Part shown: positions 1-3,529 of the stretch, piece by piece
How the letters are laid out: the number at the start of each line of letters is the position of its first letter
Position numbering within the stretch: the stretch's first letter is position 1
DNA from: Candidatus Parcubacteria bacterium
GTDB taxonomy: Bacteria; Patescibacteriota; Minisyncoccia; Phycocordibacterales; Phycocordibacteraceae
DNA: 6,918 bases
Assembly (NCBI GenBank): GCA_027459545.1
Contig: DAIDID010000023.1
Span: forward strand, 1 to 6,918
Direction: 5' to 3'
Position numbers and translations under genes: made by a program
The notes under the pieces: generated by a model
What the model was told of the DNA's origin: nothing
The model's input: only the letters and a program-made list of their open reading frames with translations
The model's database searches: none

Positions 1-15
1 AACTTTCATACTTTT

Positions 16-261
16 ATGACGGAAGAAAAGAATGTCGTTATTTACAGCACTCCAACCTGCCATTTTTGTGGTCTTGCTAAGGATTTCTTTAAGGAAAATG
101 GAGTAACCTATAAAGAGTACAATGTAGCAAGCGACGTAGAGCATCGTACAGAAATGATGCAAAAAAGCGGCGGCCTAGCCGTGCCTGTCATTACAGTGGA
201 CGACACTGTAATAGTTGGTTTCGACAAAGAAAAGCTAGAAAGCGCACTCGGAATAGCGTAA
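16..261 (+). CDS. Glutaredoxin/NrdH-like thiol-disulfide oxidoreductase
   Basis: This is a complete 81-residue protein with a single thioredoxin-fold domain. It starts with a beta strand (VVIYSTPTC) leading into a C-x-x-C active site, Cys15-His-Phe-Cys18. A TVPV-like cis-proline segment follows (Ala-Val-Pro57-Val), and then the V-G-F-D motif at 67-70 typical of glutaredoxin/NrdH proteins. The length matches the 75-85 residues usual for the family. Such proteins reduce disulfides in the cytoplasm, for example as electron donor to ribonucleotide reductase, drawing on glutathione or thioredoxin reductase. Which donor is used here cannot be told. There is no signal peptide. Only 15 nt lie upstream in the window, so promoter and RBS cannot be judged; ATG at 16 is the only sensible start. 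It ends in TAA 11 nt before tRNA-Arg, so the two may be co-transcribed. The fold call is firm; NrdH versus glutaredoxin is open. Confidence 0.88.
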   Translation: MTEEKNVVIYSTPTCHFCGLAKDFFKENGVTYKEYNVASDVEHRTEMMQKSGGLAVPVITVDDTVIVGFDKEKLESALGIA

Positions 262-272
262 TACCTTTTCTG

Positions 273-344
273 GCCCTCATAGCTCAATGGATAGAGCATC
301 TCACTCCTAACGAGACGATCCAAGTTCGATTCCTGGTGAGGGCA
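273..344 (+). tRNA. tRNA-Arg (anticodon CCU)
   Basis: A 72-nt cloverleaf can be folded by eye. The 7-bp acceptor stem is perfect (GCCCTCA 273-279 with TGAGGGC 337-343). The D-stem is GCTC/GAGC with an 8-nt loop that includes the arginine identity base A20. The anticodon loop is CTCCTAA (304-310), giving anticodon CCU at 306-308, which reads AGG. The variable region has 4 nt and the T-loop is TTCGATT (325-331). The discriminator is A344. CCA is not encoded, so a CCA-adding enzyme is needed. Two A-C mismatches stand out: 303/311 (tRNA positions 31-39) at the base of the anticodon loop, and 323/333 (52-62) in the T-stem. The gene follows the glutaredoxin-like CDS closely and has no clear promoter of its own. 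Confidence 0.92.
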
Positions 345-364
345 TGCATGAGGCTTTGTAAGGG

Positions 365-373
365 TGGTATACT
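365..373 (+). promoter_or_regulatory. Extended -10 promoter for the DoxX-like gene
   Basis: TGGTATACT matches an extended -10 element (TGn plus TATAAT-like hexamer TATACT at 368-373). Transcription would begin near 380, giving a leader of about 20 nt before the ATG at 400. No convincing -35 is seen, which is usual with an extended -10. The element lies within any start placed at the upstream GTG (364), which argues against that longer start. Confidence 0.5.
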
Positions 374-399
374 TTCTTTATACTAATAGTAAGTTACAT

Positions 400-849
400 A
401 TGAACTCACTCGTAAATCACCTTAGTCGTCTCGCATACAATAGGTCTGCTGGGCTTTTTCTCATACGTCTCGCGCTTGGACTGCTTTTTTTCACGCATGG
501 ACTAATGAAAGTTGAAAATCTTTCGATGACGTATGCTCTTTTTGCACACTTCGGCTTCTCGGGGTGGGTAGGATTTTGCATAGCATGGCTTGAGACAATT
601 GGCGGACTCGCGCTCATTCTTGGAGTGGCAACTCGACTTTTCGCTTTTTTGTTTGGAATTGAAATGCTTGTTGCTACGATTTTAATAGGATTTGCACATG
701 GCGTAGGTGTGGAGTTTGTACTCATGCTCGTATCGTTTGCACTTATGCTGCTTGGTTCGGGACGTTTTTCTGTGTATAAAATGGAATGCGACACTTGCGG
801 CGGGATGCTTTGTGATGGAGAGGGAAGCTGCATTGTCGTTGCTTCGTAA
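400..849 (+). CDS. DoxX-family membrane protein with cysteine-rich C-terminal tail
   Basis: The 149-residue protein has four hydrophobic helices, at about 18-36, 54-75, 79-97 and 105-120. It shows the family pattern: R-x-A-L-G-L-L-F-F-T-H-G-L-M-K near 23-37, then a W-L-E-T-I-G-G-L-A-L-I-L-G-V-A-T-R stretch near 63-79. DoxX/DoxD proteins are small integral membrane proteins tied to quinone or thiol redox chemistry in some organisms; the substrate here is unknown. After the last helix comes a hydrophilic tail with Cys130-x2-Cys133-x4-Cys138-x5-Cys144, plus an acidic stretch. This tail is not a standard part of the family and could bind metal or act in thiol exchange. ATG at 400 was chosen over a GTG at 364 because the latter would overlap the -10 element and add non-family residues. 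No Shine-Dalgarno is visible. The nearby glutaredoxin-like gene makes a redox role plausible but does not prove it. Confidence 0.82.
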   Translation: MNSLVNHLSRLAYNRSAGLFLIRLALGLLFFTHGLMKVENLSMTYALFAHFGFSGWVGFCIAWLETIGGLALILGVATRLFAFLFGIEMLVATILIGFAHGVGVEFVLMLVSFALMLLGSGRFSVYKMECDTCGGMLCDGEGSCIVVAS

Positions 850-869
850 GTGAAATCAACAGAGTTCTG

Positions 870-878
870 TGCTATATT
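870..878 (+). promoter_or_regulatory. Upstream duplicate extended -10 element
   Basis: TGCTATATT is an extended -10 (TGn plus TATATT). It lies 79 nt upstream of a matching element before tRNA-Phe and belongs to the first copy of the direct repeat. Initiation near 885 would leave about 13 nt before the tRNA-like remnant at 898. That is the same geometry as the second copy relative to the real tRNA. Confidence 0.4.
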
Positions 879-906
879 TCTATTTGTTCACTAATTTGCC
901 GAAGTA
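873..906 (+). repeat. Direct repeat copy 1 (promoter plus tRNA-Phe 5' end)
   Basis: This stretch matches 952-985 at 31 of 34 positions, and the first 20 bases are identical. It covers the -10 box, the 5' leader and a copy of the first nine bases of tRNA-Phe (GCCGAAGTA here against GCCGAGGTA). This indicates a duplication of the tRNA-Phe promoter and start. Confidence 0.8.
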
Positions 907-925
907 AGTAGGGGCTTACCTCGGC
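898..925 (+). pseudogene. Internally deleted tRNA-Phe acceptor-stem remnant
   Basis: GCCGAAG (898-904) resembles the 5' acceptor strand of tRNA-Phe (GCCGAGG). CCTCGGC (919-925) is identical to its 3' acceptor strand. They pair with one A-C mismatch (903/920). The stem then continues through TAAG/CTTA (905-908 with 915-918) to a TAGGGG loop. D, anticodon and T arms are absent. Together with the duplicated upstream promoter, this looks like a second tRNA-Phe copy that lost its interior. A purpose-made hairpin is the alternative. Confidence 0.45.
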
Positions 926-937
926 TGCGTTCGTTCG

Positions 938-964
938 AAATAGAAATATGGTATATTTCTATTT
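938..964 (+). repeat. AT-rich hairpin just upstream of tRNA-Phe
   Basis: AAATAGAAATAT (938-949) is the exact reverse complement of 953-964, leaving a 3-nt GGT loop. The same arm is equally complementary to 874-885 in the first repeat copy. The -10 element of tRNA-Phe falls inside this hairpin, so in DNA it overlaps the promoter. The stem is too AT-rich to be a confident intrinsic terminator. Confidence 0.6.
949..957 (+). promoter_or_regulatory. Extended -10 promoter of tRNA-Phe
   Basis: TGGTATATT is an extended -10 (hexamer TATATT at 952-957). A start near 964 gives a 5' leader of about 13 nt before the mature tRNA end at 977, to be removed by RNase P. No clear -35 is present. Confidence 0.5.
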
Positions 965-985
965 GTTCACTCACTTGCCGAGGTA
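952..985 (+). repeat. Direct repeat copy 2 (promoter, leader and start of tRNA-Phe)
   Basis: This is the partner of 873-906, with three mismatches. The copy runs from the -10 box into the first nine bases of the functional tRNA-Phe. Confidence 0.8.
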
Positions 986-1049
986 GCTCAGTTGGTAGAG
1001 CATTTCCCTGAAGAGGAAGGGGTCGCCGGTTCGAGCCCGGCCCTCGGCA
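977..1049 (+). tRNA. tRNA-Phe (anticodon GAA)
   Basis: This is a 73-nt cloverleaf with a perfect acceptor stem (GCCGAGG 977-983 with CCTCGGC 1042-1048). The D-stem is GCTC/GAGC. The anticodon stem is TTTCC/GGAAG, with one T-G wobble at its base. The loop CTGAAGA gives anticodon GAA at 1010-1012, followed by G at position 37. The variable region is GGGTC and the T-stem is perfect GC-rich GCCGG/CCGGC with loop TTCGAGC. The discriminator is A1049. The bases after it are CC then G, so CCA is not fully encoded. It decodes UUU/UUC. The next CDS begins only 8 nt downstream. Confidence 0.97.
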
Positions 1050-1057
1050 CCGCATAA

Positions 1058-2176
1058 TTGGATGTGATAGACAAGATTACTACTCTTTTTGCATGGCTAC
1101 AGAAGTACGAACGACACGTTTCGACGGTAATTTTCGTATGTGGTACTACTTCTGATATTCTTACACTTACAGGTGTTACAATTTCTTACGCAGTAGTGCT
1201 ACTTGGCCTGTATGTGGCCGTCGCACTTATTGCAACCCTCTGTGAGCATTATTTGTTCGTGCATGAAGAAAAGAAAGGAGCCTTCTTACGAGGGCTTCGG
1301 CTAGCGTTCGCTTTTGTTGCGGAATTTTTAATAGGCTGTCTTTTGAGCGGTTGTCTTGTGTTTTATACACGAAGCGCTGCACTTGTTGCGAGTTGGCCAT
1401 TTATTGGAATTCTTATTCTTGTACTGTTTGGAAATGAATTTTTGCGAAATTATAAAGAAAGACTCGCATTTCGAGCAAGTCTTCTCTTTTTTACACTTTA
1501 TTTATATCTGATATTTACGCTACCTACACTTCTTCACCAAATAAGTCGTGAAATATTTATACAGACTAGCGTTGTCGCAGTTGCAGGGTTTGCTCTCTTT
1601 ATACTTTTACTTGCGTTTGCAGGCTGGAAAAGACTGAAGCAGAGTTTGCTTGAAATAGTTATTGGTATAAGTACAGTATTAGCTATTGTAAATGCGCTGT
1701 ACTTTACGGGAGTCATGCCCCCTTTGCCACTGGCACTGAGGGACGTTGGAGTCTATCACTCAATTTCCTACTACACTGACGCAAACGGAGCAGGGTATCA
1801 GGTACAAGCTGAAGCATTTACAGATCCCTGGTGGGATATAGGAAACAGTATTCCTACAACCATTCATATTGTGCAGGGAGATCCTGTTTCGGTATTTAGC
1901 TCAGTCTTCGCTCCTACTTCTTTTACTACAGGAATAGTGCATCAGTGGGATGCGTATGATCAAACTACACACACGTGGCATACAGTCGCTACGATTGCTT
2001 TTACTATTCACGGTGGAAGAAATGGTGGATATCGTGGCTACTCTACACTTTCAAATATTGCTCAAGGACTCTACAGGGTTTCAATCGAAACACTTTCCGG
2101 TCAGGTAATTGGAATACAGTACTTTACAGTAGTATATGTAAATAGGGAACCAACACTTAGGACAGAGCTTCACTAG
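1058..2176 (+). CDS. Multi-pass membrane protein with C-terminal DUF2914 domain
   Basis: The protein has up to 372 residues. The N-terminal half has about seven hydrophobic helices, near 20-38, 42-64, 84-104, 108-126, 138-158, 168-187 and 197-217. The last 150 residues are soluble and beta-rich. They carry the DUF2914 pattern: V-H-Q-W (294-297), then T-I-H-G-G-R-N-G-G-Y-R-G-Y-S-T (316-330), G-L-Y-R-V (337-341) and a G-Q-V-I-G-x-x-Y-F-T-V ending. DUF2914 has no established function; similar architectures are, to my knowledge, frequent in Candidate Phyla Radiation genomes. The soluble domain probably lies on one face of the membrane; which one cannot be told. The start is unusual: an in-frame TAA at 1055-1057 is followed directly by TTG (1058), with GTG at 1064 as the alternative and no in-frame ATG nearby. 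Only 8-14 nt separate the start from the mature tRNA-Phe, so the mRNA may be freed by tRNA 3' processing. It ends in TAG. Confidence 0.82.
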   Translation: MDVIDKITTLFAWLQKYERHVSTVIFVCGTTSDILTLTGVTISYAVVLLGLYVAVALIATLCEHYLFVHEEKKGAFLRGLRLAFAFVAEFLIGCLLSGCLVFYTRSAALVASWPFIGILILVLFGNEFLRNYKERLAFRASLLFFTLYLYLIFTLPTLLHQISREIFIQTSVVAVAGFALFILLLAFAGWKRLKQSLLEIVIGISTVLAIVNALYFTGVMPPLPLALRDVGVYHSISYYTDANGAGYQVQAEAFTDPWWDIGNSIPTTIHIVQGDPVSVFSSVFAPTSFTTGIVHQWDAYDQTTHTWHTVATIAFTIHGGRNGGYRGYSTLSNIAQGLYRVSIETLSGQVIGIQYFTVVYVNREPTLRTELH

Positions 2177-2193
2177 CAATGCAAAAAGCTAGT
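2172..2193 (+). terminator. Weak hairpin between convergent stop codons
   Basis: ACTAGC (2172-2177) and GCTAGT (2188-2193) form a 6-bp inverted repeat around a 10-nt loop, followed on the plus strand by a T-rich stretch. The stop codon of each convergent gene lies inside one arm. It may serve as a short terminator for the plus-strand gene. It is weak, with only three G-C pairs, and the minus-strand side has no T tract after the stem. Confidence 0.3.
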
Positions 2194-2749
2194 TTGATTT
2201 TATTCTAAGCTTAGTTTGGCGTGCTTTATCGAGCTTCGGAAGAATGATCGTCAGTAAACCATCTTTTGCTCCTGCAGAGGAATTTTCAACATCGATTTCT
2301 TGTGGGAGATCTATAGTTCTCTTAAAAGATCCCCAGAAAAGTTCATCATGGAAATAATCACTTTCAGATATTGACGCACGCTCTTCACGCGATCCTTCTA
2401 TGGTGACTCTATCGCGGCTTATAGAGACATTCATTTCATCTGGTCGAACTCCTGCTATAAATGTGCGAACGACAATTTCGCTTGGAGTTTGGTACATGTC
2501 TATAGGAAGCTCTCCTTCCATGGGTTCATCATCGAAAAGTACCGTGTGTGGCTGTTGTGAGGGAGGTAAAGGGGATTGGGCCATGTGCACAGGAGAAGCA
2601 CTCATAGTGTTTTGCATGTGAGAAGCTTGAGGAGGCATTACTCTCCGACCTGGAGTTTGTGGAATGTAGTCTTCCTCAAAGGAATCGTACTCGTCTACAG
2701 GAACCCCTCCTGAAAGTCTTTCAAAAAATGAACGCTTTTTTATAGCCAT
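2189..2749 (-). CDS. Hsp20/alpha-crystallin small heat-shock protein
   Basis: The 186-residue protein is an ATP-independent holdase that binds unfolding proteins in the cytoplasm, normally as large oligomers. The alpha-crystallin domain spans about 80-172. It contains P-I-D-M-Y-Q near 82-87, the V-x-I-x-x-x-R-V-T-I-E-G strands, W-G-S-F-K-R-T-I-D-L-P (139-149), and the signature A-K-D-G-L-L-T-I-I-L-P-K (161-172). A C-terminal L-R-I (181-183) fits the I-x-I motif used for oligomer assembly. The N-terminal 80 residues have a basic start, then an acidic patch. Residues 30-70 are disordered-looking and rich in Pro, Met, Gln, Ser and His; this part is longer than in many bacterial Hsp20s. ATG at 2749 is the only reasonable start, and no Shine-Dalgarno is visible. 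It is the last gene of the minus-strand block and ends in TAG. Confidence 0.93.
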   Translation of the reverse strand: MAIKKRSFFERLSGGVPVDEYDSFEEDYIPQTPGRRVMPPQASHMQNTMSASPVHMAQSPLPPSQQPHTVLFDDEPMEGELPIDMYQTPSEIVVRTFIAGVRPDEMNVSISRDRVTIEGSREERASISESDYFHDELFWGSFKRTIDLPQEIDVENSSAGAKDGLLTIILPKLDKARQTKLRIKSN

Positions 2750-2763
2750 GATGTTAAATAAGA

Positions 2764-2792
2764 TGTATACGATACTAATAAGCTAATGCTAA
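2764..2792 (-). promoter_or_regulatory. Possible promoter of the hsp20 gene
   Basis: On the minus strand, TTAGCA (2792-2787) and TATACA (2769-2764) are spaced by 17 bp, a fair match to a housekeeping -35/-10 pair. The start point would lie about 7 nt before the ATG at 2749. The -35 overlaps the stop codon of the upstream prsW-like gene. I saw no CIRCE-type inverted repeat. Confidence 0.4.
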
Positions 2793-3502
2793 CACGTATT
2801 TGGAGGAAGGTTGCGATATCTAAAGTATTTTAGAACTTCAAACAGCGCAAAAAATAAAATAAGTCCTCCCCACACCAATGAAAAAGCGACAATGGTTTGC
2901 GAGCCGCTCTGTGTAATTATAAAAAAATTAAAGATACTATGCAATGCAATAGCTAGGATAAGTCCGCCTATTGCTGCAAAGATACGCACAGTGCGGCTTT
3001 TCTTGTATGAAAATGCTAATGCAAATCCTATTGCTGAAGAGGCAATGACATGCAAAAGTGTTGATCCAACAAAGCGCAAATTATCTGTAATTAGCCCACC
3101 TGAAAAATCGCCATGGGCAAAAGGTGTAACAAGAAAGAATGTGTTTTCAAGTGCAGCAAATCCAAGAGCAACTGTAATCATGTAAATAACCAGATCAAGA
3201 GATTCATCCACAGCTCTGCGCCACAAAATAAACACCGCTGCAATAGCGTATTTTATTGTTTCTTCTGCGGCTGCCCAAGCAATAACCACAGGAAGACCAT
3301 TGGGTAGAGTGCTAGATGCGTAAGTTTCAAATGGAATAACAAGGGGCACTGCAAACATTCCTGCAATAAAGGCTATAAAAATAAGAGCACGCGGCTCAGG
3401 ACATCGTCTATCTTCTCTAAGTAAAAAATACAGCCACACAAGTGGTGGAAGTATTCCTGCAGTGACTGCGTACAGAATGGATTGAAAAGAGGCAATGTCC
3501 AT
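2789..3502 (-). CDS. PrsW-family intramembrane metalloprotease
   Basis: The protein has 237 residues and about seven to eight hydrophobic segments. It carries the conserved PrsW motifs in order: A-A-A-E80-E81-T-I-K84-Y, G-F-A-A-L-E119-N120, R143 with S-T-L-L-H151 a few residues on, and L-H188-S-I-F-N192-F. The Glu pair and the histidines are the presumed metal-binding or catalytic residues. In Bacillus subtilis, PrsW cuts an anti-sigma factor in the membrane to turn on an envelope stress response. No sigma/anti-sigma pair is in this window, so the substrate here is unknown. A perfect TATAAT lies 7 nt before the ATG at 3502, pointing to a nearly leaderless message. The gene follows valS by 27 nt and precedes hsp20 by 39 nt. 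Length and motifs look complete, and it ends in TAG. Confidence 0.9.
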   Translation of the reverse strand: MDIASFQSILYAVTAGILPPLVWLYFLLREDRRCPEPRALIFIAFIAGMFAVPLVIPFETYASSTLPNGLPVVIAWAAAEETIKYAIAAVFILWRRAVDESLDLVIYMITVALGFAALENTFFLVTPFAHGDFSGGLITDNLRFVGSTLLHVIASSAIGFALAFSYKKSRTVRIFAAIGGLILAIALHSIFNFFIITQSGSQTIVAFSLVWGGLILFFALFEVLKYFRYRNLPPNTC

Positions 3503-3509
3503 TTACTTT

Positions 3510-3515
3510 ATTATA
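3510..3515 (-). promoter_or_regulatory. -10 box for the PrsW-like gene (leaderless)
   Basis: On the minus strand, TATAAT (3515-3510) is followed by 7 nt and then ATG. The expected start point is at or within one base of the start codon. No clear -35 was found at normal spacing. It lies in the 27-nt gap after valS. Confidence 0.5.
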
Positions 3516-3529
3516 CGGCATACATAAAG

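Larger units (their letters stand above)
850..976 (+). other. Repeat-rich intergenic region upstream of tRNA-Phe
   Basis: This 127-bp gap holds no credible ORF but is highly structured. It contains a near-exact direct repeat with a 79-nt period, a tRNA acceptor-stem-like hairpin, and an AT-rich inverted repeat that can pair with either copy of the direct repeat. The acceptor-like hairpin (898-925) and the outer arms (874-885 with 938-949) share one dyad axis at about 911.5. The segment is thus one imperfect 76-nt palindrome with 12-nt unpaired flanks on each side. Details are in the separate entries. Confidence 0.75.

Noticed and set aside
171..181. CGGC-CTA-GCCG hairpin in the glutaredoxin-like gene as another palindromic element
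   Set aside because: The 3-nt loop is similar, but the stem is only 4 bp and the sequence is unrelated.
364..399. GTG at 364 as start of the DoxX-like gene
   Set aside because: It would overlap an extended -10 element at 365-373 and add 12 residues that do not resemble the family N-terminus; ATG at 400 fits both promoter and protein.
859..870. Short inverted repeat ACAGA/TCTGT after the DoxX-like gene as a terminator
   Set aside because: The stem is only 4-5 bp with almost no loop, and no T tract follows directly; too weak to call.
2205..2214. Ten-base perfect palindrome CTAAGCTTAG at the 3' end of hsp20
   Set aside because: It has no loop, is short and lies in coding sequence with no second copy seen; compatible with chance.
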